From Jacaranda mimosifolia (lineage: Eukaryota > Streptophyta > Magnoliopsida > Lamiales > Bignoniaceae), in NCBI GenBank assembly GCA_018894105.1, contig CM032126.1, forward strand, positions 13,233,001 to 13,297,000: 64,000 nt of DNA, in the 5' to 3' direction. Position 1 is the stretch's first letter. Each line of letters begins with the position of its first letter. The position numbers and the translations under genes were made by a program. The notes beneath the pieces are model-generated. The model saw only the letters and a program-made list of their open reading frames with translations. It was not told the origin of the DNA and did no database searches. Positions 46,261 to 58,340 of this stretch are shown here, piece after piece.

Positions 46261-47226
46261 TAATTGTTGATATGTACTCAATAGTTTTTCTATAATAAAA
46301 AACAAGATTACATCATAGTTTTGACTTGAGCCATGATAAATGAAACGCATTTGCTCCCTTTACATCAAAAGAAGCCTAAATCTATCCGTTCACATGTGTA
46401 AATTGATGTTGGGTACAACAATTTCCACATGAGCTAGCCATCTATGAAATGCTATACAAAATATGTGCAAAAAATTAAAAACAATTCAAGACCAACTAGG
46501 CAACAAAAGAAGAGCAAGCAGCTTGATCCTCTCAATGTCCTAAAAGATGCAGCAACAACATGTGGCTTTTAGCAAACCATAGCAGATATGCAGAAATTGT
46601 CCCAAAAGAAATAAACAAAAACTAAACTAAAGACAACCATCAATCAGAACGCAAACCAGACTCCCACGAATAATAACTGATATCCAAGCATAGCCCAAAA
46701 ATGATTCATTTGATTCTGAAGTAAGGCATGTTCAGTTCCTCCATCCTTAAGATTGACAATATTTTTTTTGGGAGTTGGTGACCATCCAAAACTCAACTTT
46801 ATCCCCAATCAAGCATAATATGATTTGTAGCATTCACGCCATTATAGATGGATTGGTGCCCCAGCAATAAGATAAACTTGGTAGAGAGCTACAAATGGCT
46901 TTAGGCACTGCAAAATGACAAGTTAGTACTTATATCAAGATTTCATACTTTTTTTTCTCCTTTGCAGTGTAAGATATTCACTTAGGTAGTAACTATATTA
47001 TTTATTTGTTTGTTTTGAATGTGAATAAACATACTCTTGGTTCTAGCTATTAAATAACAAAAGATTATTACAAATAACATGAATTAAAGAAAAGAGATGA
47101 GAAACTTACGTTTCTTAGTGTGAAGAAGTCCTCTGTCACTCAAAATTGAAGAACCAACAAAGTGCTAAACCCAACCGATCAAAGACCAATTCTAAAACTG
47201 AATTCACACTCAAAAACCTAAAATGG

Positions 47227-47230
<4 letters not shown>

Positions 47231-47264
<34 letters not shown>
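47231..47264. repeat. (GA)n microsatellite
   Basis: About 17 GA units, inside the CACTA element. Confidence 0.97.
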
Positions 47265-47266
<2 letters not shown>

Positions 47267-48289
47267 AAATATCAAACAACACATAAAAGGATGCAATAAT
47301 ATATGCAGCTAATTCTAGGTTATTATTAGACAACCATTAATTAACAAAATTGAAATGAGAATAAAAGCTCTGGTATACCTCTGTTTCAAGCCTAAGATGC
47401 ACGCAAGTGTGGGTACAGAGGCCTTGTCATATCTTTTTCAAGTTTTATAAAGACTATGAACAGTAATTGTATACATGTCTCTGAACCAAGACAGAGTAAA
47501 GTAAAAGTAATGGATCAATTACATATTGTGTATTAGGAGCTATTAATGAAGGGCATACTAAAAGCATCATAAATACATTAAGGATACATTAGAAACCAGA
47601 ATGATAATTACATGCCAGTAGTTTTTGAGACAAAATAAATAAGGAAGTACTTACTTCCACCACAATGCTATCAAAGCAACGTAAAAGCAATTATGCACAA
47701 GAATAAATATTGAGGTTGTTCTAGAAAACCTTTCCAAGCGGGCCAGCCATCTATGACAGATAATACAATCACTTCTGTGTAAAGTTTAAGAGACAAAACT
47801 CATGACCAATTGATTCTAGACTGAACAAACACCTACAAACTAAAACCATGGGCAAAAGAAATAGCAAGTACCTAAAAAGAATGGCAGATCCGATTTCTGT
47901 TTGTATCCTAAACCAATCTCCTGTATCCAATTCATGTATATATCCTAGACTAGCAATCTCAATCCAGAACATCAGCAAAGCAATAAAATCTAAAGCTGAA
48001 CCTGTTGTAAATTGATGACAGTCACCAGCTACAATTGATTTTAATATATACTACATCATAGTTGTAAATCTCCTGAGTTGAATTGAATAAGCTTGCTCAC
48101 AGAGTAAAGTTTTGGTTTGTATGCATTATTAAACAATCTAAGCTAGAGTTTATCCTTACTATGTTCTATGTTTGGAAAATGCTCACAAACCATTAGTAGA
48201 TAGATATATTAAGCCAACATATTCAATTAAATATAGCAGTATCTATCTGTTGATGCAAGAAGTATAAGTGACAAAAAATGAGACTAGGG

Positions 48290-49600
48290 AACGAAAAAAT
48301 TGCAATTTTCGTACTATAACTTTGCTCGATTTGGTTTTTTGTCCTATAAGTTGCAAAATTTTAGTTTAGTCCTGTAAGTATTAAAAAATTGTCATTTTTA
48401 GTCCTTTTTTCGCCGGAGCCGACGAGCGAAAGTCTCCGAAAAATCTGACGTGGCTCATCGGGCTCATGCCTTTTTGGATTTTTTGCCTCGTTGGCAGTTA
48501 ACGTGGCTTGATGAATTGGAAAATTTTTTTTTACAATTTTCGACCTGTAACTTTACCCATTTTGGACTTTGGTCCTATAAGTTGCAAAATTTTAATTTAC
48601 TCCTATATGTATAAAAAAATTATCACTTTTAGTCCTTTTTCGTCGGAGCCTGCGAAAGTCGCTAGAAAAGCTGACATGGCTCGCCCAGGCATGCTGATTT
48701 GAAGTTTTTGCCTTGTTAGCAGCTGACGTGGCTTGATTAATTGGAAAAAAAAATGTTAACTATGGATCTGGCTATGGTTGCCTGGATCTAGCCATGTCCA
48801 GAGGCCGCTTGGCCAGATCTAGCTAGGTGGCGGCCATGGTGGCTGCTGGGGGAAGGGGGTGCGAGGAATGTACCATTTTTTCCTTTCTTTTTTATTATTT
48901 TTTTATTTTTTTATTTTTTATTTTAATTTATAATTTATTTATTTTTAATTTAATTTTAATTAAATTATTTTAACCATGTGATTTTTATTTTTTAATTAGT
49001 AAATAATTATAAATTATATATAAATATATATTTATATAAATATGTGTATATATATATATGCATATATTTTTAAATTCAAAGTTGTGCCAACTAAGCGAGT
49101 TAAAAGAATATTGTTAATATGGTAAATTAATTTTTTTTGTTTTTTAATTAGTAAATAATTATAAATTATATTAAATATATATTTCTATAAAGATATGTGT
49201 ATATATTTAAATTCAAAGTTGTGTGGTAAATTAAATTTTCTATTTTTTAATTAGTAAATAATTATAAAAGTGACAATTTTTTGATACTTATAGGACCAAA
49301 ATTGCAATTTTGCAACTTATAGGACCAAAATCTAAAATGGGTAAAGTTACATGACGAAATTGTAATTTTGCCAATTAACCAAGCCACGTCAGCTGCCAAC
49401 AAGGCAAAAACTCTAAATGGGCAAGCGCCCAGCAAGCCACGTAAGCTTTTTCGGCGACCTTGGCCATCTCCGGTGAAAAAAAGGACAAAAAATGACATTT
49501 TTTTAATACTTATAGGACTAGAATTGCAATTATACAACTTATAGGACCAAAATTCAAAATGGGTAAAATTACATGATGAAAATTGCAAATTTGCCTTTAA
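48290..49600. mobile_element. Inverted-repeat element whose arms are tandem doublets
   Basis: A unit of about 230 bp, with TCCTATAAGTTGCAAAATT, a TTTTTAGTCC word, a CGGAG...GACGTGGCTTG part, occurs twice in tandem on the left (about 48293-48520 and 48525-48750). It occurs twice more on the right in inverted orientation (about 49260-49420 and 49430-49600). Between the arms is AT-rich DNA (48870-49250) with its own repeated ATAATTATAAATTATAT blocks. This unit looks like a long terminal inverted repeat of the Mutator-like kind, but no TSD could be read and no transposase is present. Confidence 0.65.
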
Positions 49601-51359
49601 GTTACCCATCAATAGGATTTGTTAGGAATAAATGGACTCCAATCTCATGGGACACCCCCTTCTCAAAGTTTCCACATTTTCCAAATCCATAAGTTGTAAT
49701 ATCACAAATTTCATTCGGAGAACTGCCATAAAAAATTAGCATTACTGTGGCATTTTGCGGCCAACGCCTAAGAGATACCCCAAAAATCCTCCATCTTCAC
49801 CTATCGCTAACCACTAGAATACGAGTTTTGGTGTTTGGCAACCACATTAATTTCGTTGAGGAATCCCATTCTCGCCAGACAACCTTTTTTGACAAGAATA
49901 TACATGTCTAAATTTTACATAAATGGACTTTACAATAAAAAAATTCAAAATTAGGGATTAAATTCACGAGTAACCAAGAAAATCCAACCAAGAAAAGTAA
50001 AAGCATTAAAAACTATATTATAATTGAACAAACTTGTAAACTACGAAGTGTACTGAATGATATAAGCATCAAAAGAAGGGCTCGACATGGTACCAAAGGA
50101 GATAACAATCAGAATTTAAGATGGGTATGAATTGAAACTTAGGTGTAAATATTTGAGCAGCGAGCAATTAGCCAAGACAGTATGGCGCCTCAACGAACTT
50201 TCTCCGCTCTCAATTCTTCCCTTGTTTTGTTTTGTGAAAGTATGAAACTGTTTGGGAAAAGAACTCCCCAATTAGGAGGATATAATATTTTTTAATTGGT
50301 ATGGAGAATTTTAACTTGAAATTTCTTTTTATCATTTACAAACTGAAGTGGGTGATTTTAACCTTAATTGTATTAATATATATGTTCTATATAAAATATA
50401 TTTTATCACTAAAATTTATTTTATTAATAAAAGATGTTCATATATTTTAAAAACATTAAATTTTAAATGTAGATAACTTATGAAATTTTTTAACTCTTCC
50501 CAATAAAAAAAAATAAAAAAAATAAAAATTACACATGTATTGGCACTTTGTTAATACTACCTAAAGTATCAAATCCCAATATATAACTCAACCTCAAACA
50601 GGGAAAAGGAAAACTTATAAAATTATTTATACTCAATTGACAAAAATAAAGTCAAATAAATTTAATCAAAATAAAGAAAAATTAAATTGTATAATAAAAT
50701 CAACATAATTTTGACTTATAACATTTTTAAATTAAAAAATTTGAATTGGACAAAAATAGAAATAGAGAAAAAATAGGAGGAAGAAATTTTTTGAGAACCC
50801 ATATCTTTTGTCAATCTCTCCAATGTGGTCTTCGAAAAAGTGGCGCTATAGCATTTTAAGTTTTCTCACATGTCCATATTTTAAACTTATTGTTTTGAAT
50901 TAAGTATTAAAAAAATATAAAATCACACACTTTTATTTAGAGATTATTCATTTGATAAATTGAATTGAGAATCAAATAAATATTTTACTATACCGGAATC
51001 TCATAGTAAATATCGGTCTAAATTTATCAATAGATTTTCTTCCAAGTTTTTGGTTCAATGATTCAGTCTATTAAAGTGTTTAAAGAAGAAAAATAGTATT
51101 AATATGTTTCATTAATTTGTCTACAATATGAAAATAATATATAATGAAACATAAAAATAGTAGGAGTTAAACTAAATTGAATACATATCTATACTATATT
51201 ATATAAAACACAATTTCTGTTGATTTAGTTTTGTAATTTTAGCCAAATGTTAAATTTTTATAATTTTGTATTTTTTAATTAAATCAAAAAATTCTCATCG
51301 GTTATTTATTTATTTTTAATTTTATTTTAATAACAAAGTAAAGTAGGTTTCTTTAAGTG

Positions 51360-51700
51360 GTTTCTAGTAACTACATACGCAAATTAGTTGCTAAACTACA
51401 TGTCCCACATTAATAAAATAGATGATCAATTAAGACTTGTAGCAACTATTTTAAATTTTATTGTTGAATTGGTTACAATTAGTATTTATTTTTAGTGACT
51501 ATGAAACTTCTTGCTAAAAATTTTAATTTTGGTCGCTATACTATTGGGCAAGACTCTCAAATTATAGCAGCCATTTATAGCTACCAAATATTAGTTGGTC
51601 GCAAAAGAATTTGAACAATTTAACTTTAACAACCAAATAACTTTTAGCAACCATTTTATGATTGTCGCATAGATGTTAGTTGCTAAAGGTAATTTTTCTT
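51360..51700. repeat. Right subterminal repeats of the CACTA element
   Basis: Words such as TAGTTGCTAAA, TTTTAGCAACC and TAGCAGCC recur, matching those at the left end in inverted sense. Confidence 0.8.
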
Positions 51701-51706
51701 GTAGTG

Positions 51707-52680
51707 AAGCTTCCATAGTTTTCGAAGCAAGAGAACTCCTATAATTATTACGAACCCTACCTCCAGTGATAAAAGCAGACCTTGAAGTGACTATAGGTAT
51801 AGGCATGACCAATACATCTCTAGCTATTCGACCAAGGGCAGGAAATTTGGTGGAATTCACCTTCCACCGGTTCAAGATGTCGAAGTTACTAGTTGTTTTC
51901 TCCAAGCTTTCAATGTGAAACAAATTAACTTCATTTTTGTTCATACTCTCACCAAGATTCATATCTTTCTCGAATCATATCAAACACTGAAAGATCTGAT
52001 ACTTCTGGCTTAGGAGGGGAATTTGTAGAGTTCTCTAGTTGACCGCCATTGAAAAAAAGCTTACAGCTATCAAACATATTGTTGAATGTCTCCTTCACTT
52101 CTTCAATTTAAAAATTAGCATCATCATTTTCATAAAGCTTTTCTAAGCTCCACTCAACAAATCGAAACTTGCCAAGTATAACAACAATAGAAGGCATCAT
52201 GTTTTTCTTATGTTCCTTAATATTTATCATACTACCCCTTCATTTTTGCAGCCATGCTCCCAAGCAAGTGACTATTACTCCCAATTCCAAGTCTTGAAAG
52301 TATTCAGTATCAAACAATGCTCATGAAAATATTGAGAAGAAGTGACAAACATGAAGCCCAACACTTTTTTCATGACATCATGAAATTTTTTTAGAAATCT
52401 AACAAAACATTTTGCATTGTCCTAGTCATCATTCATTGTCATACCACCATGCATTATTATAAAATCAACATCTCTTTCTCCCAACCTCTTAAATGCTTTT
52501 AGAAACTTCAATGCACTTTCAAGCATAAGGTAGGTTAGGTTCCACCTAATAGAAACATCTAACTGCACATGACAAGTCTCCGTATCCTAACTTATTTGAC
52601 ACAATTCTTAAATCTACGCTTACAATTTTTAAATATATCCAGAACTTATCCCATTACTGTTAGCTTTTTACAGAGTCATT
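51707..52680 (-). pseudogene. hAT transposase, central and C-terminal part
   Basis: The minus strand reads QLDVSIRWNLTYLMLESALK (about 52510-52570), the D..TRWNSTY.ML motif of plant hAT transposases. DNAKCFVRFLKKFHDVMKKV (about 52365-52430) and LGKFRFVEWSLEKLYEND (about 52120-52170) follow. The dimerisation domain comes next: NFDILNRWKVNSTKFPALGR, IARDVLVMPI, SAFITGGRVRNNYRSSLASK (51735-51890). It is cut at 51707 by the CACTA element. The N-terminal BED finger and first catalytic part are not visible. Stops occur between the blocks. Confidence 0.88.
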
Positions 52681-53386
52681 AGTCGTCTCAGTATAATTCG
52701 AAAGAAAGAACAAGATATTGTGTTGTATATATATTGGTAGGATGTATATATGAGATATAAATTCCAAATCTATACATTAGCATCAACAATTTTTTTTTTA
52801 TGCCCAACAACTAGCAACATAATCCTACACTAACAAAAACTATGGAGAAGGAAAAAAAAAAAACCTCACTGGAATCTTCCTTGAATCTTCGACTTTAGTT
52901 TTTCTTCTTTTGTTTTGTAAGAATGCTTACTTGGGTTGCCTTGCAAATTGTGAATTGAGCGAGAGCTATGAGAAGAGGAGACAAGGGTTTAATTGATTTA
53001 GTCACTTTCAGATTTCAAAATATTAGAATTTTTAGGGTTTTAAATAATTAATGGGGCTTATGAAATAGTATTTGGTTTTAATATTTAGTGGGCTTAAAAT
53101 GGATATGGTTATATTGGGTTTGAAAAACAATGGGGTTAAAGAGTTGAGATTGACCCAAGTTAATAGTATTTGTTATAATAAAATTACTAATTTATAATAA
53201 TATAATTGTTTCGATTTGGTTTAGATCGATTTTGCTTTTCAAAATAAAAAACTCAACCAAACCTATCAGTTCTTAAAAGTTTGAATCCAGACAAATTTGA
53301 AAATAATTAGTTTTCGTCGATTTTAGATTTGCATGGGATTGAGTGGTTAGTTGTGGACAGTTCGATTTGGATTTGAACTATCCCTA

Positions 53387-55340
53387 AATGTAGGGGGCTC
53401 TTTATTGAGAAGGTTCCTGAGTTGATGGGCACCCAGAAGAGGCTTTTTGGCTCAAGAGAAGGAGAAATATGAATTTTATGAATTTCTTCTACTATTTCAA
53501 GAGTGAAGATGCTCTCTAAAATAATAAGATTCCATTCTTTTCGCCCTTCTAGCATTATATCATTAGCAATTGAGATAGAAAGGTTAGTGTGTGGATAATG
53601 AGGTTTGGGAATGAATTGGCTGATGGTAGGGATCTAAGACTTTTCCCAAATTAAGACATCAGAATTAATGGAGATTTGGAAGCAAGCTCCATTGATGATT
53701 GGATTTCTAAAAGCATAAATATCTTTCCAAATCCATGAAGCTACACTTGGACATTTTGTTAATATAATGACGTTGGCTTTTTTTAGTATTTAGCTGAGAG
53801 AATCTTGATTCATAGTTTATCACCTTGTTTAGCTACTTGCTAAGAGAGTTTAGCAACAAAAGCTTGGCTTATGTCAAAGCTTCGCCTAAAACCAAGACCT
53901 CCAACATTTTTAGGAAGGAAAATTGAGTCCCAAGCTTTAAGATTAAGAGAGTTACCTTCTTTATTACCTCTACAGGAGAAGTTTAACATGAGACGATCAA
54001 GAGAGGAACAAATAGATTTTGGTAGAAGAAAACAAGACATGTGATAACTAGGAATTGATTGAGAGTTGATTTGATTAGTACACATCTACTTGCTTGCGAG
54101 AGATTTTTTGCCTCCAACTTGAAAGTTTTTGTTGCAATTTAACTATAAGTTTAGAGAATGTAACTTTACGAGATTTAGGTTTACAATATGAAAGGTCGAG
54201 ATGCTTGGATTTGTGGTCATATTCCTTGGTTCCCTAAGTTTCCTCTACTCTATGTTTGAAAAGAAGACCAATGTTATGGCTGTAGTAGATGAAGAATTTA
54301 CTTTGTTCATGCTTTGCCCTGACAAAGAAAAAAAATTAAAAAGAGAGTTAAAGATAGCATTGACATCATTCATTTGGCTTTATAATATACGGCAAGGTCA
54401 TTAGCAAAAAGGAGACGAGGGATTAGTGGAGCAGCTAGGGCAATTTGATTCCTTTAAAGCCTCCTTCAAGCTTTTGCTTAATCAAAAGTCTACAAAGCAG
54501 TTCAACATAGATGATGAAAATGAAGGGAAAAATAGAATCTCCTCAGTAGATGCCTTTGGTGCTTTTATCTAAATGGGCTACCATTAAGAAGAAAGAAAAG
54601 TTGCATGTAGAAAGGCACTATTAGATCCATCCGACAAAATTTTCACAAAATCTTGATTACAGAAAATAGTTAAGAAAAGAGGTCATTCCACTTCGTTAAA
54701 TGCTTTTGCAAGATCAATTTTGATGGCTAGATAGCCTTTCTCACATTTTTTTGGATGGAGATATTGCATGATCTCTTGAGAAATGATGGAATTATCATTA
54801 ATATTCCTTCTCGGCGCAAGGGCAGTTTGATTTGGGGAAATGAATTTGTTAAGAAATGGTTTAATTCTATTGGCTAGGATTTTAAAGATGATGTTGTAGG
54901 TGATATTGCAAAGACTAATTGGCCTACACCGATCTATTCTACATGATGGACATGCTTGGGAATTAAAGCAATGAAGGTGAGGTTTAAAGCTTTGAGCATG
55001 TACCTAATTTTGAATAAGTGTTGGACTGCGTTGATAATGGCCGGTCCAACAATGAACCAAAATGTTTATAAAAGGTTGCATTCAATCCATCAAGACCTGG
55101 AGTTTTATTAGAGTCAAAGCAGAAAAAGTTTTTTCTTTTCTAATTTCTCTAGGAATTGGAATATTGCAAATTTCTTGATTATCTTCGCCAAATAGGATGC
55201 ACGGGAAGAGATTTTGGAGATTTTTAGGATTGGGAAGATTATTGCCCGAGTACTAGGATTGGAAGAGATTTTTATAGTGATTGACAAAGTAAGTGCCAAT
55301 TTCTTTCCAGTCAAAAAATGGAAGAACCATCAGTTAAGTA
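53387..55340 (-). pseudogene. LINE reverse transcriptase and linker
   Basis: In broken frames on the minus strand: the start of RT around 55080-55330 (SNTYSKLG and neighbours), LLFANDLAVYYKA at about 54380-54415 (catalytic FADD changed to FAND), then IPSYHMSCFLLPKSICSSLD and LNLKAWDSIFLPKNVGGLGF (53890-54060), the C-terminal RT blocks. GRKEWNLIILESIF and WVPINSGTFSIKSPL (53395-53550) belong to the following linker and zf-RVT start. The reading is cut at 53387 by the hAT element. Confidence 0.82.
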
Positions 55341-55729
55341 AAGGGATCTAATTCTGTTGAATCTAGCATGCAAAATAGTGGTTAAATGAAAAAAATTTGT
55401 ATTAGCATCACCTTCTTTTAACCACTTCTCTCTCAGTTTTTGGTGCCACATAATTTTAGCTCTTTTAAAATTTTCATCAAACTCTACTTGAAGAGCTTTC
55501 TTTACGGCTAGGTTATCAGGAGTTTGTTGTTGAGCTTACAACTCTTGAATGTGGCATGTTAAGAGTTTGAAACTTATCTTGGTAGTTTCCAAAATGAGTG
55601 GAATTCTAATTTTTGAGGAATTTTCTAGTGTTCTTAATATGGCTATGGATTTTGAAAGATGGTGAGCCACAAACAGGTTGATTTCATGGGCAAAAAACTA
55701 CGTTAGTGTACGATTCGTTCATGAGCCAC

Positions 55730-56080
55730 AAAAGTTGAAAGCAAAATAGTTTAGAGTTAGGGGTGGATTTAGGGTGGGAGTAGAGGATGACATGGCAATG
55801 ATCAGAAGCAATGGCGGGAAGATGGTAGATGTAGGAATGGAGAAGAAGATAATCCCATTGAGAATTAACAGCTGCTCAACCAAGAAAAAGTTGGATATTA
55901 GCTTTGCCTTCTTTTTTATTAATCTAGGTGAAGGTATTGCCATAATAGCCAAGGTCAATGAGGCTAAGAAGTTTAAGTTCATCAGAGAGGTTGTTTTTTG
56001 AGGAGTAAGAAAATGGTTTCCCCTCTTGCTTTTCAAATTGGGAGGTGACAACATTAAAATCCCCCTTGAGTAGCTAAGGA
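55730..56080 (-). pseudogene. LINE endonuclease domain, C-terminal part
   Basis: The minus strand reads LLKGDFNVVTSQFEKQEGKP (GDFN motif, about 56010-56070), LGYYGNTFT then a stop for the usual Trp (about 55915-55945), LLLHSYIYHLPAIASDHCHV (SDH motif, about 55785-55850). These are the catalytic-side blocks of an APE-like endonuclease; only a couple of stops interrupt the frame. Confidence 0.85.
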
Positions 56081-56592
56081 CCATTAAAAGCATAAGCAAA
56101 ACTATTCATTTGATTCCAAAAGACAAATTTGAGGACAAATATGTAAGGAGAGTAAACACCAGTGAATTGCCATTTAGGTGTGGATTCATTGGAAACAAAA
56201 GTATTGATAATGTGATAGTTAGTAGTAATCTCATCACCAGTAATCAGGTCATTCCAACAAGTAATTCCATGCTAAACACAGGCCCCCAGAAAAGGCCAAT
56301 TTGGGGTACAAAAATATAATACTTAGTGATACCAATGGAGTTGAGGATAGAAGAAATTGCAATTGTTGAAGATAACTTAGTTTTAGAGAGGAAGATGAGA
56401 TCAGGTTTGGAGTTACTCAAGAGGTTCTTAGGGCTCTTCCTGCTTTAGGTTTAGAAAGCCCATGGAAGTTCTTCGCTAAGGTCTTCATTGAGTAACTAGG
56501 AAAGGAAGGAAGCAAATCACTCTTGTGGCCCCTTTGGGCCCTTGAAAGTTTTGTTATTGAGAGATAGGTTTGAGTTTTTAGAACCGAAGGAG

Positions 56593-57027
56593 TTATTTAT
56601 GGATGATGGTAGCTTTTTGGTCATAAACTGAAGTTGATGTGTTGGATGGATGTGCTTCATTTTTGGTTTTATGCACTTTGATAAATCTTCTTTCCAATGT
56701 GAAGATATGCTGGATCACGAATGAATCTTTTGCATGGTACATTTCTTTTAGAGAAGAGTCAGATGAGTTGGTGGGGCTAAATTTTATATTTTTTGGAATT
56801 TTAGTTGCTAGAGTTTTGGGCTCATTTGGGTTTAAGATTGGAGGATTGAAATTTGTTGGTGTGAGGTTATTGTTACTAAATTTTTGTGTTTTGGTTGAAG
56901 GTCCAAAGATTTGGTCTAGGGGTCTTTTATGATAGGCTGCGTGTGAGCTTGGTTCGCATTGACGAAGGAGTTGGGTTAGGTTGGGACTTGTGGCATTGAG
57001 ATGTCTGCAATTGATAATTTTGCCCAA
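56593..57027 (-). pseudogene. LINE ORF1 C-terminal, proline/asparagine-rich region
   Basis: A 144-codon open reading with many Pro, Asn, Thr and Lys (FSNNNLTPTNFNPPILNPNE). It has no domain I recognise, but lies between the DUF4283 region and the endonuclease, where LINE ORF1 proteins have a low-complexity tail. Confidence 0.55.
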
Positions 57028-57479
57028 GGATTAGGTAAAGGGCTTAGGAGGTATGACCCAATTTCAGCATGGCCCAATAAGGAGTAGAGAGTTGAGAGAT
57101 TATTTATTGGATGCAAGCATGATTTTGTTTTGTTCGAGGTTTGAGAGATACAATTTTTGGCATTAAATAAGGAGGCTAAGTTGTATGAAAAGTTGCTTTC
57201 AATGCAGTCTTTTAAGAGTATTTTGTGGTGGTGACAGAAAGGGACTTAAATCTTTAAATAGCTCTAGAAAAAATTGAAATAATAGACGAGGGTGACTGAG
57301 AAGAAGCCATGTGTAAGCTATGGCTACATTTTCTTCGAATGTTTCTTCTATAGGAGTTTTGGGATTAGAGTTGATTGTGTTGTGAAAGCTATTTAGGTGA
57401 GGTTGAAGGCAGGTAGGTTTATACTTTCCTAACTCTGCTCGAAGCTAAACACCATACTTAGGATTCATCAAATCTATTC

Positions 57480-58060
57480 CGACATTTGACTTGATTGCTT
57501 CTTTAGAACTTTGGATTTTGTGCCCAAGTTTACCACAATAAAAGCATAAGTCTGCGAGTCTTTTATAGCAGATTTCCACTAATATTTCTTCTTTGTTGCC
57601 TCTATCCAAGAATACCATGTTGAAATGGTTTTGTTATATCAATCTCCACTCGTATATGAAGAGAATATTTCCAAACATGAGCAGTAGTAGGTAGGTCAAC
57701 TTTGATAAACTTTTCAAGAGAGTTGCCAATTGTTCTAGTTGTGTCGAGATTGGTGAAAGCCAGATAGGGATGTTGAAGGCTCTTATCCAAAACATGGACT
57801 TCGACAAATCTATTGCTTGAAGGGCCTTTTCTTTGGACCAGTTTCAATTGACCACATGGTTCATGTTGAATGCCCATGGCAATTGCTCCATAACTTGTCT
57901 GTTATCTTTTTCATCTTCAAAAATGATGGCAGTAGTGTTGGTTGCCAAGTTGTTTACCATCACATGTCTTTTGAGGTTCCAAGCTTATACCATGGTTTTT
58001 TTTAAAAGCTGTGAGGTTGATATTTTTTCACCAATAGTTTTAGCAATAAAAGTGAGGTCC
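57480..58060 (-). pseudogene. LINE ORF1 DUF4283 region and zinc knuckle
   Basis: The minus strand gives MDLTFIAKTIGEKI at about 58060, then FEDEKDNRQVMEQLPWAFN (about 57870-57930) and VHVLDKSLQHPYLAFTNLD and RTIGNSLEKFIKVDLPTTAH, ending WKYSLHIRVEIDITKPFQHG (57602-57877). This is the DUF4283 order (...R..W.....PW.F..., then V...L...IRV.ID..KPL). At about 57530-57580 the reading CYKRLADLCFYCGKLGHKI contains CFYCGKLGH, part of a CCHC knuckle. Frame changes occur near 57880. Confidence 0.78.
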
Positions 58061-58340
58061 ATTCTAGCTTTTTGATTTTGGGACGCAAGGGAATCATTTG
58101 AAGAGACAGGATTCTGACTTTGAGGTAGCACTGCATTAATAGGGTATCTATTTGGTACTTCCATGATTGATAATCTATAATAGTGGGGATGAATGGGTGG
58201 ATGGATGAGCAGGCAAATGACAGGAGGGAGCTAATAGGATTAAATTGATAGACTGAGGGGGGATGCCACATGGCAGAAGAGGATGAAAGCCATGATAGAT
58301 TTAGAAAAAGAGAATGAGACAACCACATCCAAATAGAGAA

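Larger units (their letters stand above)
45643..51706. mobile_element. CACTA (En/Spm) element, 6064 bp, TSD AAG
   Basis: It starts CACTACAAAAAAA and ends TTTTTCTTGTAGTG, flanked by AAG at 45640-45642 and 51707-51709. Each end has a dense cluster of TTAGCAACC/GGTTGCTAAA-type words, the subterminal repeats bound by CACTA transposase. No tnp2/TNPD-type transposase can be read inside, so it is non-autonomous or badly decayed. It holds a GA microsatellite and an inverted-repeat element (about 48290-49600). It interrupts the dimerisation domain of the hAT transposase. Confidence 0.88.
44830..53386 (-). mobile_element. hAT DNA transposon, decayed, inserted in the LINE
   Basis: It starts TAGGGGTGTTCATGGTTTGG; the right end, read inverted, is TAGGGATAGTTCAAATCC, a degraded match. 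Both ends carry the subterminal GGTTTGG/CCAAACC words (44845-44960 and 53210-53270) usual for hAT elements. Inside, on the minus strand, is a hAT transposase remnant. The 8-bp flanks (GATATAAA and AATGTAGG) no longer match. Removing this block brings the zf-RVT region of the LINE together. Without its own nested insertion the element would be about 2.5 kb. Confidence 0.78.
43811..58340 (-). mobile_element. L1-type LINE retrotransposon, degenerate, split by a hAT element
   Basis: A minus-strand LINE: ORF1/DUF4283 (58060-57600), proline-rich ORF1 end (57027-56593), endonuclease (56080-55730), RT (55340-53840), zf-RVT region (53555 to 53387, resuming at 44829), RNase H end (about 43950) and a poly(A) seen as a T-run at 43812-43821 preceded by CCTTATCA on the minus strand. 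Its two halves are separated by the hAT element 44830-53386. The 5' end is approximate. It is a different element from the LINE at 1861, in the opposite direction. Confidence 0.85.

Noticed and set aside
46380..48290. Possible captured host gene inside the CACTA element
   Set aside because: Small minus ORFs (47136-47333, 47769-47978) have no recognisable domain or splice pattern; nothing supports a gene.
55719..56099. Minus ORF of 126 codons, Leu/Ser-rich
   Set aside because: A shifted frame of the LINE endonuclease, whose motifs (GDFN, SDH) are in another frame of the same strand.
58002..58328. Minus ORF of 108 codons
   Set aside because: Covers the LINE 5' part but in a frame without the DUF4283 motifs; kept only as LINE 5' region.
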